A stretch of DNA of 64,000 nucleotides from positions 1 through 64,000 of the forward strand of contig NZ_AUHD01000012.1 in assembly GCF_000423005.1 (NCBI RefSeq), read 5' to 3'. The DNA comes from Gelidibacter mesophilus DSM 14095 (GTDB lineage Bacteria; Bacteroidota; Bacteroidia; Flavobacteriales; Flavobacteriaceae). The notes under the pieces are model-generated. The model had not been told where the DNA came from, did no database searches, and saw nothing but the letters and a program-made list of their open reading frames with translations. Position 1 is the stretch's first letter; each line of letters begins with the position of its first letter. Shown here piece by piece: positions 54,175-63,307 of the stretch. Made by a program: the position numbers and the translations under genes.

Positions 54175-55413
54175 TTAAAATTCGTAAATAGTGACGCCAC
54201 TTCTCAATTTCGGCTCTATAAATGTGCTCTTTGGAGGCATTTTAAATCCGTCATCTGAAATAGATTTTATTTCATCAATACGTACGGGAACCATGCCAAA
54301 TCCAACCCTATACTCACCGCTATCTACGGCGGTTTTCATCGATACAATGTCCTTTTTTCCATTGATATAACCAATTCTTTCGTCGTTTCTTAAATCATGA
54401 ATTCCTAAAATAGGCTCTAAAATGGTTTTAAACAGAACTTGGGCATCTAATGCATCTAAAGAGGTTTTTATAATATAAGCTGATTTCCGAAGGAAGAGCG
54501 AATAAAACTCGCCATCTAAATACATGCTGAAATGATGTAATTTTGTAGGAACGAAAGGCGTTTGGCCTCTGTTTTCAATTCGGTATAACATGTCCAATTG
54601 AATCAAAAACTCTTCTTTGGTCAACCCGTTCAAATCTTTAATGACCCGATTGAATTCATGAATTCGTAAATTAGATTCTGGAATGAGGAAACTCATAAAA
54701 AAGTTATAAGATTCAAAACCAGAGTTTTCATTGTGTTCAGCTTTTAAGTCTTTGTAAAGCAAATAGGACGATGCGGATCTGTGATGGCCGTCCGCAATAT
54801 AAATTGTTTCCATCTGCTGGAACTCCTGTGTTATTTTTAGAATTTGATCGTCGTCTTCAACTTTCCATAGCAAATGGGTGTCTCGGTATGTCGTCGTAAA
54901 CTCAAACTCTGCACGATCCTTTTGAACCCTATCAATAATTTCGGCAATCGCCTCATTATCTGGATAGGTGAGGAGTACAGGTTCTGCATTAAAGCCAACC
55001 GTCTTTAAATAGTCTTTGAAAATTACTTCTCTGTATTCAATAGTATCTTCGTGCTTTTTTATGACATTATTTTCATAATCTTCCGCACTGGCTGCCGCTA
55101 CAATACCGTTAAAAACTTGCTCATCCCTATCTGTAATTTGATATATATAATAGCAAGGTTTGTCATCTTGTACAAAAATAGCATCTTCCTTGAATTCCAA
55201 ATACCTGTTTCTGACTAGGTTGTAGCGCGCTTCCCCCGAGATTTGTTTGTCATATTTGTAACCAGGGTTTACAATATGTAAAAACGAAAACGGATTGTCC
55301 CGCAACCGTGATTCACGTTGCTCCAAAGTATAGCTTTGATAAGAACGCGCTGCTACCAGACTCACTTTATCGCGCGTTGGTCTTACTGCTTTGAATGGGA
55401 TGATGTTGGCCAT
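54175..55413 (-). CDS. DUF1015 family protein
   Basis: A 412-residue cytoplasmic protein. The start MANIIPFKAVRPTRDKV, the segment RDNPFSFLHIVNP, and the later YIADGHHRSASSYLLYKDLK are those of DUF1015, a family often noted as SerB- or kinase-adjacent and without proven function. No P-loop or signal peptide is present. The start at 55413 is the family start, 11 codons inside the frame. It lies between the hydroxyacyl-CoA dehydrogenase and yggS genes on one strand. Confidence 0.9.
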   Translation of the reverse strand: MANIIPFKAVRPTRDKVSLVAARSYQSYTLEQRESRLRDNPFSFLHIVNPGYKYDKQISGEARYNLVRNRYLEFKEDAIFVQDDKPCYYIYQITDRDEQVFNGIVAAASAEDYENNVIKKHEDTIEYREVIFKDYLKTVGFNAEPVLLTYPDNEAIAEIIDRVQKDRAEFEFTTTYRDTHLLWKVEDDDQILKITQEFQQMETIYIADGHHRSASSYLLYKDLKAEHNENSGFESYNFFMSFLIPESNLRIHEFNRVIKDLNGLTKEEFLIQLDMLYRIENRGQTPFVPTKLHHFSMYLDGEFYSLFLRKSAYIIKTSLDALDAQVLFKTILEPILGIHDLRNDERIGYINGKKDIVSMKTAVDSGEYRVGFGMVPVRIDEIKSISDDGFKMPPKSTFIEPKLRSGVTIYEF

Positions 55414-55589
55414 TTTTTTGGTTTTTAGTCCGTAGTTATCAGACAACAGACCTAGAGTTTCGTGGTTTTACAAGAATTATGGTGGGATTGTGCAGTTGCT
55501 TAAACAACTCAAGGTTATCTTCAAATGTATACTGTGATATTTAAAAATTGGCTCCTGAAGAGGTTCTATTAAGGACAGTAAACTGCCAA

Positions 55590-56477
55590 CTACAAAAACT
55601 GCTTCGCTACCTTCTCCGCTTTTCTGCTTTCAGAATAATCATAGAAGCCTTCACCGGATTTGACACCTAATTTTCCGGCGCTTACCATATTCACCAACAG
55701 TGGGCATGGTGCATATTTGGGGTTTTTAAAGCCATCATACATCACATTTAAAATGGAAAGGCAAATATCCAACCCAATAAAATCAGCCAATTGTAATGGT
55801 CCCATCGGGTGCGCCATTCCGAGTTTCATAACGGTGTCTATTTCCGTAACACCAGCAACACCGTTATACAGCGTTTCAATGGATTCATTGAGCATTGGCA
55901 TTAAAATTCTGTTGGCTACAAAACCTGGATAATCATTAACTTCCACAGGGTCTTTTCCTAAAGTTTTTGAAAGTTCCATTATGGTTTTGGTCACTTCGTC
56001 ACTTGTATTATAACCGCGGATAATTTCAACCAACTTCATGATAGGCACCGGATTCATGAAGTGCATACCAATCACTTGCTTTGGTCTAGAGGTCGCAGCG
56101 GCAATTTGGGTGATTGAGATGGAGGAGGTGTTGGATGCCAAAATGGTGTTTTTAGCACAGATATCATCCAACTGTTTGAATATTTTTAGTTTTAGATCGC
56201 AGTTTTCAGTGGCAGCCTCCACAACTAAATCTGCAGAGGCCACACCTTCGGCCATATCCGTAAAAGTGGTTATGTTGTTTAAGGTGTCTTGTTTTTGAGC
56301 TGCTGTAAGATGTGTTTTGGCAAGCATCCGATCTAAATTTTTTGTGATGGTTTCCAATCCTTTTTTTAGTGAATCTGCATGAATGTCTATTAATTGTACT
56401 TTAAAACCACTTTGAGCAAAAGTATGTGCAATACCATTTCCCATGGTTCCGGCTCCAATTACTGCTATATTTTTCAT
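55590..56477 (-). CDS. 3-Hydroxyacyl-CoA (3-hydroxybutyryl-CoA) dehydrogenase
   Basis: A 295-residue protein with an N-terminal Rossmann fold (NIAVIGAGTMGNGIAHTFAQSG), the catalytic His in VIGMHFMNPVPIMKLVEII and Asn in the helix region, and a C-terminal 3HCDH helical domain (GFVANRILMPMLNESIETLYNGVAG and GPLQLADFIGLDICLSIL). It oxidises 3-hydroxyacyl-CoA with NAD+. As a stand-alone gene it may serve short-chain substrates. A 176-base gap separates it from DUF1015 and a 208-base gap from the upstream oxidoreductase gene, so these may be separate transcripts. Confidence 0.95.
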   Translation of the reverse strand: MKNIAVIGAGTMGNGIAHTFAQSGFKVQLIDIHADSLKKGLETITKNLDRMLAKTHLTAAQKQDTLNNITTFTDMAEGVASADLVVEAATENCDLKLKIFKQLDDICAKNTILASNTSSISITQIAAATSRPKQVIGMHFMNPVPIMKLVEIIRGYNTSDEVTKTIMELSKTLGKDPVEVNDYPGFVANRILMPMLNESIETLYNGVAGVTEIDTVMKLGMAHPMGPLQLADFIGLDICLSILNVMYDGFKNPKYAPCPLLVNMVSAGKLGVKSGEGFYDYSESRKAEKVAKQFL

Positions 56478-56685
56478 TGATAAATTATTTTTATTCTTAG
56501 ACTTTCTGTCCGCGGACGGAAAGATGAACTATTGTTAGTGTTTGATTAAAAATTATGTGCTTCGAATCCACGTATGAGATTCAGGAACTTTTTGTTCGTT
56601 ATGATGCCGTATTAAAAACGTAAAAGATAAAATTCGGAACATTTGCCATATTCCTTGTTCAGTCACGAAGGAAAGGACGTGCTTA

Positions 56686-57645
56686 TTAAAACTGATCGAT
56701 AATCATGGTTGCTACCCTTAAAGCTTCGGTGCCATCGTGAAGTGTAACAATTGGTGTTGTATTATCATTGATGGCGTCAGCAAAGGACTCCAGTTCTTCC
56801 AAAATAGCATTGTTGTTTGAAATATCAGGATTATCAAAATAAATTTGCTTTTTGATACCTTCCGCGTTTTGAAGGATCATATCAAAATCACCAGGAACTA
56901 ACGGCGCATCTTTCATTTTGACGACCTCACATTTTTTTTCTAAAAAATCGACTGAGATGTAGGCATCCTTTTGGAAAAAGCGCGTTTTTCGCATGTTTTT
57001 CAAGGAGATTCTACTTGCCGTTAAATTGGCCACACAACCATTTACAAATTCAATACGTGCGTTGGCTATATCTGGCGTCTCACTAATAACCGACACCCCA
57101 CTTGCCGAAATATTCTTCACTTTAGAATTTACCACACTCAAAATGATATCAATATCATGGATCATCAGATCCAAAACAACGGGAACATCTGTGCCTCGCG
57201 GATTAAATTCTGCCAATCGGTGACTTTCAATAAACATGGGCTTGTCAATTTGATCTTTTACAGCTTTAAAAGCTGGATTGAAACGTTCCACATGTCCCAC
57301 TTGACCTTTTACATGATTTTGCGCAACTAAGGCTCTGATAGTTTCAGCTTCCTCAACTGTATTGGTAATCGGTTTCTCAATGAAGATATGTTTGCCCTTA
57401 GAAATCGCCAGTTTGGCACATTCATAATGAGACAAGGTAGGTGTCACAATATCTACAACATCAACAGCATTGATTAAGGCTTCAATGGTATTAAAATATT
57501 TATAACCAAATTCAGTTTTAATTTTTTTGGCGTTGCTTTCATCCGCATCATAAAATCCAATCAGTTCGAATTTTTCAGATTGCTGAAGAAGGCGTAAGTG
57601 AATTTTTCCAAGATGGCCAGCACCAAGAACTCCTGCTTTTAACAT
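56686..57645 (-). CDS. Gfo/Idh/MocA-family oxidoreductase
   Basis: A 319-residue NAD(P)-dependent oxidoreductase. The Rossmann start KAGVLGAGHLGKIHLRLLQQSEKFEL and the family motif IFIEKPITNTVEEAETI (EKP with the catalytic lysine) are clear; the C-terminal alpha/beta domain binds the substrate (QVGHVERFNPAFKAV; DLMIHDIDIILSV). Homologues act on sugars or related polyols; the substrate here is unknown. It is the first gene of the minus-strand run that includes the hydroxyacyl-CoA dehydrogenase. The repeat-bearing gap 57646-58009 lies upstream. Confidence 0.93.
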   Translation of the reverse strand: MLKAGVLGAGHLGKIHLRLLQQSEKFELIGFYDADESNAKKIKTEFGYKYFNTIEALINAVDVVDIVTPTLSHYECAKLAISKGKHIFIEKPITNTVEEAETIRALVAQNHVKGQVGHVERFNPAFKAVKDQIDKPMFIESHRLAEFNPRGTDVPVVLDLMIHDIDIILSVVNSKVKNISASGVSVISETPDIANARIEFVNGCVANLTASRISLKNMRKTRFFQKDAYISVDFLEKKCEVVKMKDAPLVPGDFDMILQNAEGIKKQIYFDNPDISNNNAILEELESFADAINDNTTPIVTLHDGTEALRVATMIIDQF

Positions 57646-57717
57646 AAATTATACGTTTTATACAAAAATAGCTTTTTTTTGAAGCAGAAAAAAAGAAAAG
57701 AGATAGAGAAAAAAGCT

Positions 57718-57768
57718 GGAAGCACCAAGTCAGAAGCACCAAGCCGGAAGGTAATAAGAAGCACGAAG
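57718..57768. repeat. Three near-copies of AGAAGCACCAAG
   Basis: GGAAGCACCAAG (57718-57729), AGAAGCACCAAG (57732-57743) and AGAAGCACGAAG (57757-57768) within 51 bases, followed by a related TGGGAAGTTAATAGC. No gene overlaps. The rest of the gap 57646-58009 holds the hairpin element at 57911-57956 and no supportable gene. Confidence 0.7.
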
Positions 57769-57910
57769 TGGGAAGTTAATAGCTTGAAGTGTGCTTTCCA
57801 CATCCACCAGTGCAAAACCAACAAACTGAATACCGTATCAGGGGTTCTAAAGAATGAATAACAATCTATCCTTTCACATTCGAATTTCAATAAAAACAAT
57901 AGATTTAAAA

Positions 57911-57956
57911 ATTTGGAATTTGCCTGCCTGTCGGTAGACAGGGAATTTGGAATTTG
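57911..57956. repeat. Hairpin between two 12-base direct repeats
   Basis: ATTTGGAATTTG occurs at 57911-57922 and again, identically, at 57945-57956. Between the two copies lies a perfect 6-bp stem CCTGTC/GACAGG (57927-57932 with 57937-57942) with the loop GGTA, preceded by a second CCTG. The look is that of a small element inserted between duplicated target bases, or a dispersed CCTGCCTG palindrome. Confidence 0.6.
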
Positions 57957-58009
57957 ATTTGTCTTTTGCTCTTTTTTGAAGTAGTTTAGCCTAAAATCTA
58001 ACCACCGCT

Positions 58010-58651
58010 TTGAAAGATACGTTTAAACATAAGGGGTTGCGGCAGCAACTTGTTGACATTGTAAAGGATAAAGGGATTACTGATGCAAAGGTGCTTAAAG
58101 CTATCGGTAAAATTCCAAGGCATTTATTTATGGATTCTAGTTTTTTGGATCATGCCTATCAGGACAAAGCTTTTCCTATTGCCGCTGATCAGACCATTTC
58201 ACAACCTTATACCGTGGCCTTTCAAACCGAACTCATGCAAATAAAACCCGGAGACAATGTTTTGGAAATAGGTACAGGTAGTGGGTATCAAACCGCTGTA
58301 TTGTGCGAATTGGGCGCAAAAGTTTACAGCATTGAACGTCAGTTAGAACTTTTTAAAATTACCAGTAAATTTCTTCCTAAACTTGGGTATCGTCCTAAAA
58401 AATTAATTTTTGGAGATGGTTATAAAGGTCTAAAGGAAGAAGCGCCATTTGACAGTATTATAGTAACAGCCGGAGCGCCCTTTGTCCCAAAACCCTTGAT
58501 GAGCCAGTTAAAAGTTGGTGGCCGATTGGTAATTCCTGTTGGAGACCAAGTGCAAACCATGACCTTGTTTATTAGAAATGGACTAAAGGATTTTGAAAAG
58601 CATGAATATGGCGAATTTAGGTTTGTGCCACTTTTAGAAGATAAAAATTAA
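58010..58651 (+). CDS. pcm: Protein-L-isoaspartate O-methyltransferase
   Basis: A 213-residue SAM-dependent repair enzyme that methylates isoaspartyl residues of damaged proteins (EC 2.1.1.77). Visible are QTISQPYTVAFQTELM, the SAM motif LEIGTGSGYQTAVLCELGA and FDSIIVTAGAPFVPKPL. The start is a TTG at 58010 (MKDTFKHKGLRQQL); the sequence there fits the family and no ATG lies nearby. It is flanked by the repeat-bearing gap upstream and a convergent gene downstream. Confidence 0.93.
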   Translation: MKDTFKHKGLRQQLVDIVKDKGITDAKVLKAIGKIPRHLFMDSSFLDHAYQDKAFPIAADQTISQPYTVAFQTELMQIKPGDNVLEIGTGSGYQTAVLCELGAKVYSIERQLELFKITSKFLPKLGYRPKKLIFGDGYKGLKEEAPFDSIIVTAGAPFVPKPLMSQLKVGGRLVIPVGDQVQTMTLFIRNGLKDFEKHEYGEFRFVPLLEDKN

Positions 58652-58687
58652 TTGGTCCCGTGCTTTTTAATTATTGTTGCAAATGCG

Positions 58688-61168
58688 CTATTCAATAATA
58701 TTTAAAAATTTCAATCCAAATATAATGGCATCTCCTTGATAGCCGCTTTGGTAAGATCGTACATAATCCACACGTAAAAATCTAAATTTCTTAAATCCGA
58801 TATTGTCAATCCCGATAGAAAACTCTTGATAAGGCTGTTGACTTTCGGTTGCGAACGCATGGGCACCAATCACTAAATTGTAATTGAGGTTGTTTAACAA
58901 TGGCACACGACTTAGAAGAAGGCCTTTAAAATCATGTTCAGCATGCATTTCCAAGTACGAGGTGTTTGTGCTTAGGGCATAATACGGCAAATTGTTGAAC
59001 ACATTGATATACGTGCTTGATGTTCCAATATGAGTTTGGTTGCCATTGGGATGGTAGTAGTCCATGAATCCAATGTCTTTGGCATTAAAGAAAGTGCCTG
59101 CCTTGATATTATATTTTAATTCCCCTTTATTTCCAACGCTTAAGCTTTGGGTAACGCGCACTTTAAGTTGATCATAATTATAGCGATTTTCTGAAGCTGC
59201 CAATCCTTTTTCATACCCTAGAATAAGCGTTGGGTATTTGCTATCAGGTATATTTATTTTGCTATCTGGATAACTTAAATACTCCTGACCAAAATTAAAA
59301 CGGGCATTAAGGTTGAATTTTATTAGGTTATGGGTATCAAAAGCGGGAATGCCAAATACCCCTGGAGTTAGAGGGTCGTTACTGGTATAGGCATCGTTTC
59401 TATCCGTAAAAAATACTTGATCAGTAGTATTGACTAAGGCTTTCCGGCGTTCATAAGCTAATGAACTATAGATGTTAATGCCGTTGGAAACTTCTTGCGA
59501 ATAACCAATATGTGCAAAGCTCCTATCATATATTTTCATGTAATTATCCATAAAAAACAAAGAGCTCACGGAGTTTACCAGAGGAGAAATGGGTTGGGTG
59601 TCATTAAATTGTTCCGTCATAACACCTCCCGAAATTGACAGAAATGGTTTTTTGACATTGTTGAACTTGTAACCAAAAGAAGCCGTTCCTCTTAAGCGTT
59701 CATCAGAAAAACCATATTGTAAGGAGGCATTGGCCGAGAAATAACGACGGTATTCGTCCTGATTTTTCCGATAATAAAAACTTAATTTCGAGTTATAACC
59801 TTGAACGGTATTAAATTGAAAATCGGAGAGGGGCGAACTGTAGCCAACTGACCAATCTTCAAACGAATTTTTGTGATTGTAACCGAAAAGGATGTCTTGG
59901 ATCTTGAATTTATTATTCTTGGCATCAATAGAATCGAGATAGGGTTTTGATTTTCTCACTATCTGAATGCTGTCTTTTAATAAATAATCACCAATTTCTT
60001 CGTCGGTTAGCGGCACTGGACGCATACTTCTCCAATAGGTGGAATCTTTTTTATTGGCTTGATCAGCAAAGGATAAAATCTCCTTTCCAAAAGACTTTTT
60101 TGTCAATTCAGTTGCAAAATTATAGTTGCTATAAATCGCAGTATAGCGTCCGTCACCTTTAAAACCAAAAAGAGAGTAGCTAAAATCGAGTCCTTGGGAA
60201 ATCATGACCCAAATTTGGTCTTTATCTGAATATGAGAAATTTTGTTTGATGGTGATGACCTCTGCCGGCGGAATTTGTGCCTGAATCCCAGTAATATTCA
60301 ATTCTAGGGCATAAATTGTCCATTGATTGTCCACGATATAGATGGTTCCAGAGAAAATCCGATCGTTCTCGCGTTTAGGAATTACCTTAATTTTATTGAT
60401 GAGGTTTCCCTTGTCATCATAAAAAATTCCTTCTAATTTATATTTATAGTAATTAAACGCATAGTCGGCAATGGGAGATATGATCTGGTTGCCCAATTCG
60501 ATCGTATTATTATAAAAATTAAAATCAACATCACTGGCCGTATTAAAACTAAATCCGTTGTTGTCACCACTCACTTTTGAAGCGATAATCTTTTCTTTTA
60601 ATTTATCGGGACGCATATACTCAATTTCCGATATAGTTTCGGATAAATATAAAATACCACTTCGCGTAGAATCTAGGCCTACCATGAAATCATCCATTTC
60701 CTGTCCAAAGAATTTTTGAGGTGCATTCTTGATGCGGATTAAGCCTCTCGAATAGAAATCAGCTTTAAAGGCGTTAATTTTTTCTAGATTCACTTTTCTA
60801 GCCGCAATGGCCTTTCTCATGATGATATCGGCAGGATTTTCATCAGCTTTAATGACAACTTCATTTAATGAAATTTGTTCTTCAATAAGTGTGGCATCCA
60901 ACAGATATGGGAAATGCTCAATTTCTACTTTTTTCTTCACCGTTTTATAGCCTAAAAACTGAAATACGATCGTGTAGGTGCCAGATTTAACAAGATTGAG
61001 CTCGTAGTAGCCCTCATCATTACTTGTGGTGCCGGTAAATGTGTTTTCTATATAGATATTGACAAAGGGAAGTGCCTCGTTTTTTTGGTCTGTGATGCGA
61101 CCTTTTATTTGAGAAAAGGCCTGTAGGCTACTCATAACAAGCAAAAAAGCGAGTAAATTTTTAAACAT
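58688..61168 (-). CDS. DUF5686 outer-membrane protein with carboxypeptidase-like domain
   Basis: 826 residues with a signal peptide (1-19, LQAFSQ), a CarboxypepD_reg-like domain (about 20-110, IKGRITDQKNEALPFVNIYIENTFTGTTSNDEGYYEL and GYKTVKKKVEI), then the DUF5686 part (about 110 onward, IIMRKAIAARKVNLEKINAFKADFYSRGLI) and C-terminal barrel-like strands to the end. It is distinct from TonB receptors as it lacks a plug domain. These proteins are widespread in Bacteroidota and of unknown function, likely in the outer membrane. The gene is monocistronic, convergent with pcm. Confidence 0.85.
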   Translation of the reverse strand: MFKNLLAFLLVMSSLQAFSQIKGRITDQKNEALPFVNIYIENTFTGTTSNDEGYYELNLVKSGTYTIVFQFLGYKTVKKKVEIEHFPYLLDATLIEEQISLNEVVIKADENPADIIMRKAIAARKVNLEKINAFKADFYSRGLIRIKNAPQKFFGQEMDDFMVGLDSTRSGILYLSETISEIEYMRPDKLKEKIIASKVSGDNNGFSFNTASDVDFNFYNNTIELGNQIISPIADYAFNYYKYKLEGIFYDDKGNLINKIKVIPKRENDRIFSGTIYIVDNQWTIYALELNITGIQAQIPPAEVITIKQNFSYSDKDQIWVMISQGLDFSYSLFGFKGDGRYTAIYSNYNFATELTKKSFGKEILSFADQANKKDSTYWRSMRPVPLTDEEIGDYLLKDSIQIVRKSKPYLDSIDAKNNKFKIQDILFGYNHKNSFEDWSVGYSSPLSDFQFNTVQGYNSKLSFYYRKNQDEYRRYFSANASLQYGFSDERLRGTASFGYKFNNVKKPFLSISGGVMTEQFNDTQPISPLVNSVSSLFFMDNYMKIYDRSFAHIGYSQEVSNGINIYSSLAYERRKALVNTTDQVFFTDRNDAYTSNDPLTPGVFGIPAFDTHNLIKFNLNARFNFGQEYLSYPDSKINIPDSKYPTLILGYEKGLAASENRYNYDQLKVRVTQSLSVGNKGELKYNIKAGTFFNAKDIGFMDYYHPNGNQTHIGTSSTYINVFNNLPYYALSTNTSYLEMHAEHDFKGLLLSRVPLLNNLNYNLVIGAHAFATESQQPYQEFSIGIDNIGFKKFRFLRVDYVRSYQSGYQGDAIIFGLKFLNIIE

Positions 61169-61471
61169 AAAGTTAGGGTTCTATTTCTATAGACGCATTT
61201 AATATAGAAATGGTTGCCTATGAACATTTCAAACTTAGTTATAAAAACGTCTTGTATTTGTTATAGCAATCTTAAATAATTGAATTTCTTCAAATGAGAA
61301 ATTGTTTTGTGGAATCTCTACATTACCGCAGTAAATAAGTGTTTTGGCAGCTAAGATCTACAATCGAAAAGCGGAGTGCATTAAAAATTTTATGTTTGAA
61401 TAGGGTTTTCCCGATACTATTTATCATAATAAATGCAATTGAAGTAATGGAAATTGGTCTATTCTGAAGTT
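61169..61471. other. Intergenic stretch, nothing recognised
   Basis: About 300 bases between the DUF5686 gene start and the smpB stop. No terminator of useful strength, repeat or open frame was seen. Confidence 0.4.
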
Positions 61472-61930
61472 CTAACTATAGATTTTTTTAATCCGATCAA
61501 GATTTCTCTTGTTTTCGCGGTCTCTAATAGTATCGCGCTTGTCATATAATTTTTTTCCTTTACCTAAAGCAATTTCCACTTTGGCAAGGCCTCTGTCATT
61601 TATAAACAAGCGTAAGGGAACAATCGCATAGCCTTTGGTCTGAACATCTTTGTTGAGCGATTTTAGTTCTCTTTTGTTCAAAAGTAATTTACGTTCAGCT
61701 TTTGGTCTGTGATTGTAGTAATTTCCAAATGCATATTCTTCAATATTCATATTGATCACGAAAAGCTCTCCTTTGGCGTTAAATTCACAAAAACTTTCGG
61801 CAATAGAGGCCTTGCCGCTTCTGATGGATTTTATTTCCGTGCCTGATAAAACAATTCCTGCGGTATACTTATCCAAAATTTCATAATTGAAACGCGCTTT
61901 TCTGTTTTTTATGTTGATGTTTTTTTGCAT
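61472..61930 (-). CDS. smpB: SsrA-binding protein SmpB
   Basis: A 152-residue protein that carries tmRNA to stalled ribosomes. The core is ARFNYEILDKYTAGIVLSGTEIKSIRSGKASI, then YNHRPKAERKLLLNKRELKSL and a basic C-terminal helix GKGKKLYDKRDTIRDRENKR. The start ATG at 61930 is the family start; a -7 promoter element (61938-61945) ends 7 bases before it, so upstream in-frame codons (to 61951) cannot be in the message from that promoter. It is divergent from the lipoprotein gene at 62021. Confidence 0.97.
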   Translation of the reverse strand: MQKNINIKNRKARFNYEILDKYTAGIVLSGTEIKSIRSGKASIAESFCEFNAKGELFVINMNIEEYAFGNYYNHRPKAERKLLLNKRELKSLNKDVQTKGYAIVPLRLFINDRGLAKVEIALGKGKKLYDKRDTIRDRENKRNLDRIKKIYS

Positions 61931-61937
61931 AGGAAGC

Positions 61938-61945
61938 CAAAGATA
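61938..61945 (-). promoter_or_regulatory. -7 element of smpB, 7 bases before the ATG
   Basis: The minus strand reads TATCTTTG, fitting TAnnTTTG. The mRNA would start at or next to the smpB start codon. No clear -33 box. Confidence 0.55.
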
Positions 61946-62020
61946 AAACATTTAAGATAACTTTTGCGGAAGACGCATCCGTAATCTTTAAATTTACAAA
62001 TTCATATAAAAAATTAAAAT

Positions 62021-62782
62021 ATGTTTCGGAAGTTTTTTGTTTTAGTGGTACTGGTAACCTTTTTCAATTGTAAGGAAAAAGAACAGCAAACAATTGATAC
62101 GGCATCTGCTGAAGCTATCATTCAAAAATCGATAGAAGTTGCAGGAGGGCGTTTATTTGACCACTCAAATATCAGTTTTGACTTTAGAGACATCCATTAT
62201 AGAGCACTTCGCGACCATGGAAAATTTCAATTGGAGCGCCATTTTAAGGATTCAATTTCTGAAATTAGAGATGTGCTGAGCAACTCCGGATTTGAACGTT
62301 ATAGAAATGGGGAAAAAGTGCATCTTGTTGATTCCATCGTTTCATTATATAGTGCTTCTGTCAATTCTGTGCATTATTTTGCTGTCCTTCCATATGGTTT
62401 GGACGGGAAGGCTGTTCATAAGGAATATTTAGGTACAACAGAAATAAAAGGAAATGAGTATCATAAAATTAAAGTCACATTTTCAGAAGACGGTGGCGGT
62501 GAAGATTATGAGGATGAATTTATATATTGGATCAGCAGAGGGCGGCTGACGGTAGATTATTTAGCTTATTCCTATAAAGAGATAGACGGCCAGGGATTTC
62601 GGTTTAGAGAAGCTTTCAATGTTAGGGAGGTGAACGGCTTACGGTTTGCAGATTATAACAACTACAAACCTACCACTTCAAATATTGATTTTGTGAATAT
62701 TGACGCCTTATTCATTGCGGATAAGTTGCAATTACTTTCTAGGATAGAACTTAAAAACATTACGGTAAAAGCACTTAATTAA
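62021..62782 (+). CDS. DUF6503-like lipoprotein
   Basis: 253 residues. The lipoprotein signal MFRKFFVLVVLVTFFNC has Cys17 as lipid site; the mature part begins KEKEQQTIDTASAEAIIQKSIEVAGG. The body is beta-rich with segments ISFDFRDIHYRALRDHG, YHKIKVTFSEDGGGEDYEDEFIYWISR and FRFREAFNVREVNGLRFADYNNY, which agrees with my memory of the flavobacterial DUF6503 group and recalls LolA-like sheet folds. The role is unknown. The gene is divergent from smpB and overlaps the convergent phosphatase gene by 8 bases at the 3' end. Confidence 0.68.
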   Translation: MFRKFFVLVVLVTFFNCKEKEQQTIDTASAEAIIQKSIEVAGGRLFDHSNISFDFRDIHYRALRDHGKFQLERHFKDSISEIRDVLSNSGFERYRNGEKVHLVDSIVSLYSASVNSVHYFAVLPYGLDGKAVHKEYLGTTEIKGNEYHKIKVTFSEDGGGEDYEDEFIYWISRGRLTVDYLAYSYKEIDGQGFRFREAFNVREVNGLRFADYNNYKPTTSNIDFVNIDALFIADKLQLLSRIELKNITVKALN

Positions 62783-63284
62783 TTGTGAGCACGAGGTCAG
62801 TAGTTTTGTCGTTGCTAATCGTTACGATATAAAGGTTGCCATTGTTGGCATCATCAATATCGACATATTTCTTAGTTCCAATCACCGCATTTACAAAATC
62901 AGGAATTGTATTGCTGTGGCCTACAATCAAAACCGTTTTTCCACGCGTTGCGGTTTTAAAAGCATCATCATAACCATTGCTTACGCTATAGGTGATCATG
63001 TCCAATTGATTTTTTGCAGCTGTAGGCTGCCCTGTCTCTTTGGTCCTGTTGTAATCTGTAGAATATACGGCATCGAACGGAATGTGTTGTAGGATTTCGC
63101 TCCAATGCCTTGCTCTTTTATAACCATCCCCAGTGAGATGTGCATCTTTTTCTGAAGGATCACTTCGATCTTTTTCAGCATGTCGAATAAAATAATAGGT
63201 GGTGATTTCTGAAGAATGGTTCTTTTGGGCGAATGAATTCACCGACAATAGAACAAAACAGATCATTGCCAAATATCGTATCAT
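62775..63284 (-). CDS. SixA-type histidine phosphatase, exported
   Basis: About 169 residues. A signal peptide (MIRYLAMICFVLLSVNSFAQ) precedes a small histidine phosphatase domain: YFIRHAEKD holds the RHG-type nucleophile His, SAVYSTDYNRTKETGQP the second arginine, and VLIVGHSNTIPDFV the second His. Cytoplasmic SixA removes phosphate from histidine in phosphorelays; an exported copy must act on another substrate, perhaps a sugar or nucleotide phosphate in the periplasm. The start at 63284 was chosen for its clean signal peptide. deoD lies 23 bases upstream on the same strand. Confidence 0.85.
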   Translation of the reverse strand: MIRYLAMICFVLLSVNSFAQKNHSSEITTYYFIRHAEKDRSDPSEKDAHLTGDGYKRARHWSEILQHIPFDAVYSTDYNRTKETGQPTAAKNQLDMITYSVSNGYDDAFKTATRGKTVLIVGHSNTIPDFVNAVIGTKKYVDIDDANNGNLYIVTISNDKTTDLVLTIN

Positions 63285-63307
63285 GGTTTGTTTTTTAATA
63301 AATAGTA

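Noticed and set aside
57718-57768. CRISPR array
   Set aside because: Units are only 12 bases, irregularly spaced and there is no cas gene in the window.
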